Origin: Progne subis subis
Taxonomy: Eukaryota > Chordata > Aves > Passeriformes > Hirundinidae
Reading direction: 5' to 3'
Assembly (NCBI GenBank): GCA_022316685.1
Contig: JAKJHU010000168.1
Span: 496,001-560,000, forward strand
Length of the DNA: 64,000 nt
Below the pieces are notes generated by a model. That model had not been told where the DNA came from, made no database searches, and saw only the letters and a list, made by a program, of their open reading frames with translations. The number at the start of each line of letters is the position of its first letter. Position 1 is the first letter of the stretch. The position numbers and the translations under genes are program-made. Shown in pieces: positions 1 through 11,920 of the stretch.

Positions 1-874
1 CTCTGGACACGCCTGCTTGAAAGCGTTTTACGATGTTCTCCTCGAAGAGAGGCGAGTTCAAAGGCACGGCTCCTCGGCTGGTGTAAATCAGCTGAGCCCT
101 GCCATGGCTGTTTATGGCTGGCAGTGCTCACATGGGCCTAGGGCTGGGACCACCCTGCCGGGGCAGCACTCCTGGTGCTCCGCAAGCCCTCGCAGATGTG
201 CCAGAGGAAACGTTGCCTTGCCTGGCCGAGGAGGGATGTCCTGCCTTTGGGCCTTTGAAGCCAAGCAGCAGCTCCCGGAGTTAGCGGCCAGAATGAGTTA
301 ATTTTCTTGACAGGATTTGGGATTCACAAGGCTGTCCCTGGGGAAGCAGAGGGCAGGGGTAGCTGTTGGTGGAAGAACCCCAAGCTTGTGTACGGGATGA
401 AATTTTGCACCGTGTTCCAAAGAGGTTTCGGCTGTAGTTTGGCAGAGCTGTTGTGGTCCAGTTGGTCTGAGGGTCTGGACCCTGTTCACAAGAGGGACTT
501 CACACGGATCCCTACACGGTACCAGGAGCAGGACAGGGACTGTCCCTCTCCAGCTACAGGTGATGAGGTTGTGAGGCAGCCTCAGCAGAGCTGTAGGTGA
601 CACCTGCAAGGATGGAGTGGCAAGAGCTTGGAGAGAGCTGTGGAAGCAGGGGAGCAGTCCATGAGTTTTGGCCCTGGCATGCTGGGGCACCCCTTGGGCA
701 TTCCCTGGGCATGGTGTGCCCATGTGCCCGGGCTGCTGCCACCTGCTCATGGGCACCACTGGGGCAGCTGTTCCTCCACCCTCACCATTCCTCCACGTCT
801 TGTGCTGCCTCCGGCCCCTGTTCCTCCTCATTCCTCCCCCTTACCATCCATCTCTCCCGCCTTTCTCTCCACAG
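1..874 (+). other. Probable last intron of the gene ending at 1162
   Basis: I see no convincing exon here. The stretch ends in a pyrimidine-rich tract (about 838-872, rich in CTCC and TTTCTC) followed by AG at 873-874, a good splice acceptor that leads straight into the open frame of the next feature. The rest is moderately GC-rich unique DNA without recognised repeats. It is inferred to be intron because the downstream exon has no plausible start codon of its own. Confidence 0.5.
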
Positions 875-1162
875 CTGCACATCACCAGCCAGACGCCTGC
901 CGGGGAGGTGGTGAAGTTGGTGGTGCTGGAGATGAACGACATCTCACGGGATGTGCTGGGCAGCTCGGCCGCTGTCTGCTACAGCGAGGAGCAGCTGGAG
1001 CACTTTGGACTGGTGTTCGCTGCCGACGAGAGCGAGCGGTGGCTCCCCGATGACTTCCTGCCCCTGTCCCTCCACACCAGCCATCCCGAGGGGCGGTTCT
1101 ACGTTCGCATCAAGGAGACGTCCCCCCTGGTGCTCCAGTACGGGCCAGCCACCACCGTATGA
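875..1162 (+). CDS. 3'-terminal coding exon of an unidentified protein, possible RA/ubiquitin-like domain and C-terminal PDZ ligand
   Basis: The frame is open from the AG acceptor at 873-874 (phase 0, first codon CTG) to TGA at 1160-1162 and gives 95 residues. The exon is GC-rich at third positions and has protein-like composition, unlike the flanks. The pattern is a hydrophobic strand (VVKLVVLEM), a probable helix (NDISRDVLG), then a strand FGLVF, a WLPDDF turn and a strand FYVRIKE. This order resembles the ubiquitin-like fold of Ras-association or FERM-F1 domains. That resemblance is my inference from pattern, not a recognised family hit. The last four residues, ATTV, fit a class I PDZ-binding motif (S/T-X-V). 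Upstream exons lie outside the window, so total length, start and function cannot be given. I do not recognise the gene. Its being a real terminal exon is fairly secure; the domain guess is weak. Confidence 0.72.
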   Translation: MHITSQTPAGEVVKLVVLEMNDISRDVLGSSAAVCYSEEQLEHFGLVFAADESERWLPDDFLPLSLHTSHPEGRFYVRIKETSPLVLQYGPATTV

Positions 1163-1327
1163 GAGGAGGAGAGCCGACGGGACGGAGCGGAGACCTCGGC
1201 TTGCAGAGAGCAGACAGCTCGTCTCTGATGCTTCCTTCTTCCACAGACACCCTCTCATCAGGCGTCCGCGGGGTGGAATGGGATCATACTGGGTTGTGTG
1301 TTATTTGTTTGTGCTCTTTTTTAATTT

Positions 1328-1362
<35 letters not shown>

Positions 1363-2100
1363 AAGAGACATCGAGACTCAGTTTTTCTGACTGGAGAAGA
1401 GAAGGGTGGAGTCAGAGACCTCAGAGCTCAGGAGGAATCTCTGCAGGAATGGAATTTTTGAAAGTAAACATTTTTAAGGAGGAAGAGGGGGAGAGAGAGA
1501 GGAAAAATATTACAAGAAGAAGCAGCAATACTTTTTTTTTCCCTTTTTTTTTTTTCTGGAAAACCTTGTTTGGGATTCACTGAAGGCAAAGCCACAGAGG
1601 ATTGCTGGGGAGGGCTATGGTGTCAGTGAGGAGAGGGCAAGAGCCACAGGGACAACCCTGGGAAGGGTGTTTTCCTATCTGCCCTCCTTTCACTGCATCT
1701 GGAGAAATGATTCTTGCACACAGTTCTTGAAACAAAATCATATTAGTATTTTTATTCCGAAAAAAAGTCAATAATCATTGTGCCAGAGCCACTGGAAATG
1801 GGTAAAGGTGAAAGCCCTTTGACTTGTATCCAAGACTAAAGGAACCCATGCAGCCAGCCCGCTGCAGTCACAGACATGTCACACTAGAGATTTGCTATAG
1901 GACATCTCCTGCAACCCCCTGGGCTTCCCTGTCCCCCTGGGTGCCGTTTTGTTCTCGTGATTGTGCTTCCCTAGTACGTCCTACAGCATGACGTTTTGTT
2001 AGCCACTAGGTCTCCTGTTAACAAGGTTACTTTTCTGATGTCCTGTGGTCCATAGTAAAGACGACTGCTGCTGACCGCATGTCACTCGTCCTTCTTGTGG
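1163..2100 (+). other. Probable 3' UTR of the upstream gene
   Basis: Non-coding sequence directly follows the stop codon. It contains a long T tract at about 1329-1357 and a second T-rich tract at 1531-1557. I see no canonical AATAAA in this stretch. The variant AGTAAA occurs at 1463-1468 and at 2054-2059, the latter followed by a TG/T-rich stretch (TCTTGTGGCTTGGTG), which would suit a cleavage site near 2080. The 3' end is therefore uncertain. Confidence 0.4.
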
Positions 2101-3689
2101 CTTGGTGCATAGCATTCCGTCATCCATCTCCCAAACCAGCCTTGACTCCAAGGGCTGGGCTCCTCTTTCCCAGGAGTGTTTAGTGGGATGCTTTCCACAC
2201 TGTGCAGTGTTACATTAACACACAAATCACATGTGTGGGAGCAAAGTACGAGTCAAAAATGCTCTTCTGGGATTCATTTGTCTGTAAGGCAGCAAGATAA
2301 GCTTGGGCGTGCCAATGCATCACCCCCATGGGGTGGTGAAACCCCAGAGCTGTAGGACTGGATGCCCAGCTCTGGTCCTGCAGCCTCCACTAAGGGAAGA
2401 ACACCAGGAGAGGAGCAGGGATGGCAGCAAGGGCTCACAGCTTTGTCACAGCTGGCAGAAAAACTGCAAGCAAGGTGCCAGTCTGGCACCCCTGGGCAAG
2501 GCGAGGCTCCCGATGCTGATGACCCTGCAGCAGCCACCTCACTGCCCTTCCCTCAGCATGGAGGGATCAGGGCTGGGCAGCAGCCCCCCCATTGCTGGGT
2601 GCCAGGGTGCAGGAAGGGCTCTGTGGGCGGCCACATGGGTTGGCTCTCACTCTGCAGAGGTTCCTCATTCCTTGACTTGCAGCAACCGGTGTGGCACGGG
2701 CAGGAATATATCCCAGCACGAACCCTTCCTGCCCCACGTCAGAGCCACTGTGGAGGGGAGGATGCTGTGCCAGCCCCTCAGCTGGTGCAAATCAACCAGC
2801 ACCGCATTGACGTCAGTGCAGGCACCGCCATGGGATGTGGAGGCAAGCAACAAAGGAACTTTTGAAAAGGCACTTCTCCCATCTCCTCTCTCTTTTGCTT
2901 GTCTTCTGCCTCAAGTTAAAACCAATCCCACTCTCTCAGGTCAAGGAAGAAGTGGGTTGGTGAGTGCAGAGGTTCCCATGGTGTTTGTCATTGTTGGGCA
3001 TCCAGGGGCATTGACATCCCAAAGAGGCAGGAGCTGCGGGGTGGCCCTTCCCCTTACAGATGTCACCTACTGATGCTCAGAGCCTGAGGCAAGGCAGGGG
3101 GAAGGCACAGCTAGTGGAAAACGAAGCGCCTTTTCGGGAGTCAGAGTGAATTCAGTGTTAGATCAGGGCTGTGTACAGAAAGCTACATCTGTGTCCCTGA
3201 TGCTCCTCAGCATGGAGCTGTGCAACTCCTGATACCCTTTTATTTGACCCCAGAAGGGAAAAAGGCTTCCCCTTTCCTTAAGAATTTGTTCTCCCTTCCT
3301 AGAAGCCCTGTTCCATCAGGACAGACGGAGCCATGACCCAAAGCCAGGTGCTGGTCTTTGGGGTGGGCCTGGGACAATGTCTGCAGCCGGGAGCTGGTTG
3401 CCCACACCTCTGTGCAGAGCTCTGCCCATGGAAAGGTCTCGCTGGCCATGCAAAGCTTTTGTGCAGGAGCTGTGCTGGCCACACAGCAGCTTGGGTCACT
3501 TGGCTGCAGGGAACAGTATGGGACCTCTCCCCTTGCCTGGGAGAGGCAGAGGGAAGGAGCAGGGGCTTGGGGAGGAGCAGAGTTGGATGCAAAGTGGGAA
3601 GGGCAGGAGTTGCACAGCTGTTTTGTGGGAAGCCCCACAACCAGGGACATGGGGATGTGTGATGTCCTGATGCAACAGAGTCCTCACAG
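2101..3689. other. Intergenic stretch, no gene seen; one perfect CRE
   Basis: No exon, RNA gene or repeat is recognised. Open frames overlap on both strands and have no family likeness. A perfect cAMP-response palindrome TGACGTCA lies at 2808-2815. Confidence 0.5.
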
Positions 3690-4135
3690 AATGACACAAG
3701 ATCTGGGGTTGGGAGGAACTTCTGGAGATCATGCAGTCCAACCCCGTGCCCAGGCAGGGTCACTTGGAACAGGTGACACAGGAATGTGTCCAGGTGGGTT
3801 TCGAATATCTTGAGAGAGATATGCTCTCCCTGCTCTCCCTGGGCATCTGTTTCAGGGCTCTGCCACCCTCCTTGGAAAGTTCTTCCTAATGTTGAGCTGG
3901 AACTTCATGTATTTTTGTTTATGGTTGTTACTCCTTCTCCTGTCACTGAGCTCCGCTAAAAAGAGTCTGGCACCATCCTCTTGGCACCTGCCTTGGAGAT
4001 ATTTGTGGGGATTGATGGGATCCCCTCTCAGTCATCTCTTCTCCAGACTAACCAGGCCCAGCCCCCTCAGCCTCTCCTCATAAGGAGTTGCTCCAGACCC
4101 CTCATCATCTTTGTGGCCTCTACTGCACAGCATTC
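3690..4135 (-). mobile_element. CR1 LINE 3' fragment, old copy
   Basis: Read on the plus strand, it runs through the usual reverse-orientation CR1 landmarks: GATCATGCAGTCCAACCCC near 3727, a TTCTTCCTAATGTTGAGCTGG block near 3881, and the CCCCCTCAGCCTCTCCTCATAA block near 4061. Divergence from the sequence I remember is visible, so this is an old, 5'-truncated copy. The orientation call rests on the order of these blocks. Confidence 0.8.
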
Positions 4136-4873
4136 CTTGAAGAATGGCACTTGCAAGGTGGTTGTCTCTTTTCATGTTTTCTCACTGGGTGGTTTCATGG
4201 GCACATACCAATGTTTTCTTTCTGAGCAGGTTGTTGAGCCTTCAGACAATCTCCTGCCTTTCCCCACAGTCAAGGAATGGGAATAGGAGACAGCAGGCAC
4301 TGTCTGTGCCAGTGTTAAAGGCTGCCATCACAGTGCTGTGGGAGCCAGGGTGGCTCTTGGAGGTGGTGTGCCGAGGTGTTGGGTGAGGGGCAGCCAGGGC
4401 ACTAAGCCCCGGCAGCCCCAGGATTCAGAGTTAGCCCTGTGGGTCTCCTTGCCCTGGTGCAGAGGGTTGGTGAAGGGATTTTCTCCATAGAGACCTGGCA
4501 CTCGCTCTCGCATGTGCACCATGGCACAGGTCGGGGAGGAAATCCTCAAAGCTCCTGAGCTCAGCCCTGCTGTCTCCCTCCCTGGAAGATGGAAGAGGCA
4601 TCATTTTGCTTGTAGCATCCCTTTTCTCCAGTATTTAATGATAAAAGCAGGTGAGAATCCTGGAGGGCTGGGACACTGCCTGCACAGACCTGTGTCACCC
4701 AGTGCAGATACCACTGTCCCTGCAGCGCCATGTCCCCAGCACTGCCAGACACAGGCACTGTCAGTCTCCAGGCACAGACACACCTCTAACTGTACGTGCA
4801 CCCCACCTTTCTGCCATGCACCCCTTGAACCCAGGTGAGCACCTCTAGTGCTTGCTAACCCCTCTGCACTGGT
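4136..4873. other. Intergenic, nothing recognised
   Basis: This is unique DNA between two CR1 fragments. No conserved reading frame, RNA or repeat is seen. Confidence 0.5.
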
Positions 4874-5440
4874 ATCATAGAATCAGGGACTCATTCAGGT
4901 TGGAAAATCACTGAGGTCGTGAAGTCCAACCAAGGCCACCGCTAACCCATGCTCCCAAGTGCCACAGCCATGTGGCTTTTAAATCTCTCTGAGGGTAGTG
5001 ACTCCACCACTCCCCTGGGTAGCCTGTGCCAGTGGCCAACCACTCTTTCCATAAGGAAATTTTTCCAATATCCCATTTGAAATTCCCTTGCTGCAACTTG
5101 AGGCCATTTTCTCTCTTGTCCTTTATTTCCTGGGAGCAGAGTCCAACTCCCACCTGGCTGTCCCCTCCTGTCAGGCAGTTGTGGAGATGAGAAGGTTTCC
5201 CCTGAGCCTCCTTTTCTCCAGGCTGAGCCCCTTTCCCAGCTCCCTCAGCTGCTCCTGGTGCTCCAGCCCCTTCCCCAGCTCCATTCCCTTCTGAGCACAC
5301 TCCAACCCCTCAATGTCTTTCCTGTCATGAGGGGCCCAGAGCTGACCCCAGGATGAGGTTGTGGCCTCACCAGTGGCCCAGCACAGAGACACTGTCACTG
5401 CCTGGTCCCCCTGGACACACTCACATCACCCCAACACCCC
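4874..5440 (-). mobile_element. CR1 LINE 3' fragment
   Basis: It starts with the CR1 terminal octamer type sequence (ATCATAGAATC) and continues through GAAGTCCAACC, ACTCCACCACTCCCCTGGG, GAGCCTCCTTTTCTCCAGG and CTCAATGTCTTTC in the order expected for a CR1 element in reverse orientation. It is about 565 bp long and one of the longest CR1 copies in the window. No intact reverse-transcriptase frame is present. Confidence 0.88.
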
Positions 5441-8400
5441 GCACATGCCATCCAGCTCTCCCTGGACAATCCCACATCCTGGAGACGTGTGTCCTTAAAA
5501 ATCCCATCTGGGCTCGGGTAGGTATGAGCAGTGCTCCTCTGGGAGGTGGGAAGAAGTGGGGTTTGAGGGCAGCAGTAGACACCACGGGGATGCATTTCCC
5601 TGCTCCCTTGGAGGCAGCTGAAATTCTACTCCACCAGGTGCTGTGGAGCACCAAGAGAATAGGCTGCAGAACAATTTGTACTATTGGAAGGGGGTTTTTG
5701 TCTTTGTCATCATAATTTCATCATTAATGGCATAAAAATGCAGATCAGTGTATTGGTTTTTGCTCCTGGGAACAGTGAAGCAAAGTATGAACCTGTCCAG
5801 GTGGACAAACAGGTCTTCCTTCTCTTGGAAGTAGGCCCAGGTCCAGAATTCCCAGCAGAGGAAAACCAGAGTACTTCCAAGCAGCTTCATGGGAATGTGT
5901 TCAGTTCCATTGCCAAAGGAGCCATGCCCCAGTGGTATTCTGCTCACATCGTATCAATTCACAGAAATAAACCCAAATTCTGACTCTGAATTTCCTCCCC
6001 AAAATCAGGAGCTCAATTCTGAAGTATCTGGTTTGCTTTTCACCTGTCCAAAGAGAGTTGCTCAGTTTATTAGACATGAACCCAGGTTTGTGCTTCTCAA
6101 AGTTTGCTCTCTGAGTCTGAGACATGGGATTTTTTTTTCTTTTTCTTTTCTCCTCACCTCTATTTCCCCCCGCCCCAGGACACTTCTTTCCTTAGTTCTG
6201 GTTATAGGGGATGGCTGAGGAGCTGCTGCAATGGCCACAGATGTGAGATGCTCCGAGCCTGCCCCACTGAAGGCAGTGAAAGCATTTCTCCCCTCAAACA
6301 GGAGGTAAGAACATGAGCAAGACCCATCCCAGCCATCCAAAACAGAGTGGAAGTTCCAGGACTATCTCAGCACATGCAATTACTAAGTTAATTAGTTAAT
6401 TATCATCTGTAGAAACTCTGTGCCACCCTGTGCAGTGGCAGAGACTGTTTGCCCATGGAGTTTATGAATAGTGTTGCTGTATAATTGAAAGATGGTGTGA
6501 TTGGATTCATGCTGGAGAATCAAGGGGCTGCAGGGTGCCCACACTTTCCATTCCCTGCCCAGATGCCCTCAGAAGATGAAGCTCTGCTGAGCAAAACCCT
6601 GTTGGCCTGAGGCACGTGTCCAGGAGCCTTTGCTCAGGATTCCAGTCTTCCCTGGGAAACCACACACTGGTCTGCCCTGTGCACTGTGGGCAAAACCACT
6701 TCCCATGTGGAACCGGGCTGGACAGCATGGATTTTAGAGCAAGATTGCAATTTCCCAACCACAAAGACACTTGGGCTGGAGGAGATGAGAGCCTGGGTAA
6801 CAGCACCATCAGAAAGCTCCGGATGACTTTGGTGTGTCTAGGATTTTTTGGCTTGAGGTTCTCCAAACCCATGTACCGACCAGGCAGGAAACAGCTCTTT
6901 CCATCCCAAGAAAATTCCTGGGACACAGGGATGTCTTCTGTTCCCAAAGCAACCTGAAAAATAAAATGTGAAAACGGGAACTGAGAATACAAAGATACAA
7001 ATTCATGAGGAAGCAGTAGAGCATTATTTCCACTTAAGAAGGAAAAACAAACCCGATTTTTTTTCATTGAAAAACCAAAACATAGAAACAGACCAGTGAC
7101 TATCAACAAGTTCATTTTAACTCAAGAATATTGGAGGATACCTTCTGTTGAAACTAATAATCCTTTATGAACATTTATACTATGGATAAAATTACATTTT
7201 TGGTGGGAAGAAAAAAAGAAAAAACCCAACAGATACTGTGTTAAAACAATATTTTTATATCAGTATTCCCTCAAACCCCAGCTTAATATATCATAGATCA
7301 TAAACCACATGCTCAAATCTGAGTGTGCACTTTCCTGTCTTGGGCTTCAAAGAACATTTGAAGATACAAATGTGCTTGTCCTGAAGTAGTTTAATATAAA
7401 TTTAGCAGACTTTGGCACCTGGTTCCAGTTTGATGGTGACATTGCAGGGCAAACCTTTGCAAGAGTGACAATCCAGCACGGACCTCATCTCTGCCATGCT
7501 CGTGTACGGAAAACCCCATCCATGACCCGCTGAGCTTTGCCTCGGTGGGTGGCACCAGGTCAGGTTTGTTCCTCATACAGGTCATTTACTGAGTGTGCTG
7601 CTCATGGAGGAGCAGGAACAGCATTGCTGGGACTGGGAGTAGGGAATATCAGAACACTTGGGGCCATAACACCTGCCAGTACTTTGTCCCACCACATTAC
7701 TTGCCAGTGAACTACAGCACACACTCTAATCCTTTCCAAGACACTTCACCTTTCTCTGCCTCCTTCTCCATGCAGTGTGGCCAGGTGTTCAGTGTGATGG
7801 ATTTCCACAACTTGGCACCCAGTGCATTTGTTCTCAAATGTTGAGGCATTGTTGGAAACCAGGTGTGTTAAGCTGGTCACATTAACTGATACCAGCATGG
7901 TGACAGGTCCCATTAACTGCAGGCAGGAATTTAGAATGCTGCGATCCCTTCTGGTCACCCCTGAGGACACAAGGCTGTTCATGGTGATGCAGACAGGCAG
8001 TTCGTACACTGCTGGGGCTGGGATTCCTGGGTGCCCACAGTTTAAATAAATTAGAGGGAGAACATACAATGGAGAGTCTCCAGGAAACACGAACATGGAC
8101 AATTTTGTACTGGTATTTCCTTACAGATGGTTTTCCCAACCTTCCTGCTTTGCTGGGTTAACTGAAGCTCAAGTCTCAATGAAGTCAAGTGGTGAGTTGC
8201 CCTTGGCACTGGTGGGACCAGGGGTTTGGCCTGGGAGCAGGCTGCCAGGCCAGGGGAGGTGATTTGCCACTGCAGCCAATTCCTCTTCCAGCACCTGCAT
8301 AGGCAGCAGGTCCCCCCCCATGGCTTGGGTGCTGGTTTTGGGTCTGGATGGTGATGAGGAGCTGAGCAGGAACACTCACTCCCTCCATTGGCAGCTATCT

Positions 8401-9616
8401 TCCATTAGCACGTGTGGCTGGTGCAGGACAAACCAAGCCCTTTTTGATTTGTCATCATGATTTCACGAAGCCAAGCTCTGTTGCTCTGTCATGCTCTGGC
8501 TGGAAGTGGCTTTGAATGGGTGTTTAATGAAGATGTTAATAGAAAGCACGTGGGGAGGAATTTGAGCTGCTCTGAGCTGTCTCGGAGCTCCTCAGATCCC
8601 AGAGCCATCATCCCCTTCAAAACAGAACAGAAGAAGAGTTATTACAAAACAAATCATGTTTGTATAGGCGCTTAAAAAAATAGTCCTCTCCAGCTCTGTT
8701 CAGCTCATGTTACTGGCAGGGCTGAACTGGAGAGACCATGTGGGCCATTGAACGCCTTCAGCAAATTAAGCCAGCATCCAAAGGAGAAGCAAGGCACTGC
8801 TGTCCAGATCCTGTCCAGACTGCAGCAAGACACAGAGCAACACTCAGCAGCCGCAGGTCCTGCTCTGCTTGGCCGGGGGCCCGCCCTTGGAAATGTCTGT
8901 CCCTGGTGGAAGGGCGACTTTTGCCCACCGGGAGCCCTTACCTTCCAGCTGGGGACTCTCAGCCCCAGCGCTTCGGGGAGCTGGAGGCTGCTCGGCGCTC
9001 AGCCCCACGCGTTCTGGCAGCCGTGGCTTGTGCAGCCTCCGTCATCTCTGCCCAGCCCTGCGGAAGGAGCTGGAGCCCCGTCCTTTTGGACACGCATCTT
9101 TTCCCAGCTGATGGTGCGCATCCAGCTGTGGCCATAGCTGGAGAGGTTCTCTTCCCAATGGGGCTGAGGCTACCTCCTGGCCATCGTGACCCCACTGCTC
9201 TTCTCTGTGACTTTGTGTAGAAGGGGCTCCTATTGCTCACCTGGTCCAAGTTTCCTGCAGCCCATTTTGCCACCCAGCACACTGCAGGGAGACTGGGCAG
9301 CATGCAATATTTTGAGATCTCTCCCCGTCCGACAAATTGGATTGGAATTGGCTGGTGGACTGAGAAGTTATTAGGAACAGACACCCCCAGACAATGTGAT
9401 TGCACAAGCTTCATTTCCTTAGAAAAGCAGGCCAACAGCACAGGAGTCTGTCAGTAAACATGTTGATTCCAGGGTCTTTTCGGCGCTGCTCACAGGAAGG
9501 AGCACAGCACTGGCACCTGGCCTGACCCTCCAAATGCTGCCTCTCACTCGGGGACGCCTGGACACAACTCATCTGTTGGAGGACTGGCAATGTTGGAGCA
9601 GAGGGTGTGTTACCGT
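5441..9616. other. Intergenic stretch, partly AT-rich, no gene seen
   Basis: About 4 kb without a convincing gene. The part from 5690 to 7400 is AT-rich and could hold conserved non-coding sequence (for example TTAATTAGTTAATTATC near 6385). The part from about 8860 to 9080 is GC-richer, but too short and CpG-poor to call an island. Frames of 100-200 codons here overlap on both strands and lack family likeness. Confidence 0.45.
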
Positions 9617-9640
9617 GGCTCTTGGCAATTGCCAAGAGCC
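9617..9640. repeat. Perfect 24-bp palindrome
   Basis: The sequence reads identically on both strands from GGCTCTTGGC at 9617 to GCCAAGAGCC at 9640. The core TTGGC-AATT-GCCAA is an NFI-like double half-site with a 4-nt spacer instead of the consensus 5 nt. A role as a binding site is inference only. Confidence 0.9.
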
Positions 9641-10849
9641 CAAATCTTTCCCAAGTCAGGCAGGGTGGACTGTGTGGGGTGAGCCACTGCCTGCTCCGGG
9701 GCACCCTGAGTGCAGCACCAGTGGGGCTGGGCCAGAAGCATTAGAGTCCACTGTTGCCCAGAAGGGATTGAGAACATCATGGTGTTCCTATCCAGAGCCA
9801 TCCACACTCAGAAAGGTGCAGGAGGATAAGATGTCCCCATGGTGTATGGTCCCTACAGCCTGGCCTCTCTGGATTGCAGCTTGCCTTCTGACTGCAACTC
9901 AGCAGGGTAGCCTGGGGCTTTCCTTCTCCCTTTCTTTCACCTAGACACTTATCCCTGTGCTTCCCAGCCCCTGGAGTTACAGCCTCTCTGAAGCCAGGCT
10001 GAAGGAAGATGTCTTGCAACACTGGAATGCTCTGCAGTCATTACCTCCCTCCCTAGAAATTTTTGGGGTCAGAGGACATAAGTCTCAGTAATCATCCAAC
10101 AACGTCAATGGAGCTCCGTTGATTTACACCAGCTGAGGATCAAACCCCTCCCTTTCCTCTCCCATATTTAAGATATTTTCCAGACTTCAGACATATACAG
10201 AGGAGGGAGTTGATGGCTCCTGGGTTGTTGAAGAGGTTCCAGTTTTGGTCCTGGCCTGGAGTAACAGGAATAAGGTGGCTACTCTGGCTCTGTCTCTGCA
10301 TGGAAAAGTCGTGGACCTGTGGTGTGCTGGCCCTCGAGCTGGCAGACTGGCTGCGGCAGGTATTCGTGAGCCCACACATCCTGAAGGTCTCTTCAGGCTG
10401 AGATGTGTCTCTGCCACCATTTCTCTCATGGCCAGCACAAGCATGGCCAGAACAAAATGCCATCGCTCCTCCGTAGTGTGCTATGGACCCCACAACTTCA
10501 GTTCCTCATTTCTGCAGCCACAACAAAATCCAGCACACTGAAACCTTGCACAGTCCACCTCGGGGCTCGTCGCATCCCTCCTCAAGCCTTTGCCAAGCAG
10601 GACATCACTGCCACAGGACCACTGAAGTTGGAGCAGTTCTGCTGAGTTCAGGATGCATCACCAGGGACCAGAAAACCCAGACACCTTGAGCACAGCCCTG
10701 TCTAACTGCAAGAAAAAAACACCACAAGTCTTGAGGCAGCATCAGTTTCGATAACAGTGACAGTGTGTAACAGTGAAAGTTCATTCTGAGCCCAATGTTT
10801 TGGTCTGGGCAGCTGGGCCAGTCCTGAGGGGAAGCGCCTTTAATATTGC
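9641..10849. other. Intergenic, nothing recognised
   Basis: Unique DNA between the two palindromic elements. I see no exon, RNA gene or known repeat. Confidence 0.5.
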
Positions 10850-11013
10850 TGATAGCTGGATCCAATTTATAAGGCGCTCAGCAGAGACAATCATCAGGGA
10901 AGGAGACAAATAATCTTCAGGCAATTAAATTTAATTGTTCCATCTGAAGATTATTTATCTCCCTGCCTGATGAATGTCTCCTCAAAGCGTCTAATAAATT
11001 GGATCCAGCTACC
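10850..11013. repeat. Imperfect palindrome of about 160 bp (hairpin element)
   Basis: The centre is a perfect 16-bp palindrome (CAATTAAATTTAATTG, 10922-10937). The left arm (10851-10929) and right arm (10930-11013) are reverse complements with roughly ten mismatches over about 80 bp plus a 5-nt insertion near 10938-10942. Matching blocks include TAATCTTCAG with CTGAAGATTA, CATCAGG with CCTGATG, GAGACA with TGTCTC, and TAGCTGGATCCAATTTAT with ATAAATTGGATCCAGCTA (one offset inside). The element is compact, AT-rich in the middle and free of flanking direct repeats that I can see. It resembles the ancient, conserved hairpin repeats of the Eulor/UCON class, or a small inverted-repeat DNA transposon. 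I cannot tell which. Confidence 0.9.
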
Positions 11014-11920
11014 ACTGATAGTGGCTGCTTTTCCCTTGCAGCGGTGAAGGGTGTGGAGAGCAGAGCAGCGCTCAGCTCTGTGTGTTGCTTAAGATCTGTC
11101 ACCTCAGAACATCTTTTTAGCAGACTTGAAAGTGTCCACAGGCTTTATCAATACCCAGCTCTGGTGCAGAGAGCTTGGCAGTCCTGGGTCGTGCAAAAGC
11201 TCCCAGACCAAGGGGGTGGGTAGAACGAGATCCCATTCAGATCTCATACATTGGGCTATAATATGAGGTATCAGTGAAGATTTGTAAGTCTCTGTCTGCC
11301 TCTGCTTCATCACCTTCTGGCCTGACTGATTCTAGAAAGAGATGGGGAGAAGGAAAGGGAAGAAGCCCTGCCAGTAGGAGGTGGGTGAGAGGTGATGTGC
11401 CAACAGCCCAGAATTTTGGACAAGGGTCTCCTGTGGGATCTTGGAGTATGTTATCACTCCTGGGAACACTCCCCCTCCCCCCCCAACCTCTCCATCCCTC
11501 CCAGGGAACATTTCAAGCCTGGAGCAGATCAGTTTAGAGCTGGAACAATACCTTTTTATTTTATGTAGCTTCTCTTCCCACTGCAAACACTGGATGTGCC
11601 TTTGAAGTCAGCCCTTTCTCATGCCTTTGCTTGTTTGTAACCCACATGGAAGTGGGTCTGCACTGCATGGAGGGCCCAGGACATACATCCCACAGACCCA
11701 GGTGAAATGAAGTGAAGGAAGTCTCAGAAAACAGTGCAGTCAGGAAGGGGGAAGAGTCACCAGTGAGGAGTGTGGAGCTCTTCTCTCCATTGACAAAGAG
11801 CAGCAGTGGAGCAGGTTTTACTCTGGCCTGGTCTGGTTCCAGGAGACAGGTCTGATTCCAGGATGAGTAAGCCTTGTTCACCACCATTACCCACCTGCAC
11901 AATGAATTACATGTGTGCTC
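11014..11920. other. Intergenic, nothing recognised
   Basis: Unique DNA with no supported gene, RNA or repeat. Confidence 0.5.

Noticed and set aside
3790..3815. GGTTTCGAAT resembling a tRNA T-arm (B box)
   Set aside because: It lies inside a CR1 fragment and has no A box or cloverleaf around it.
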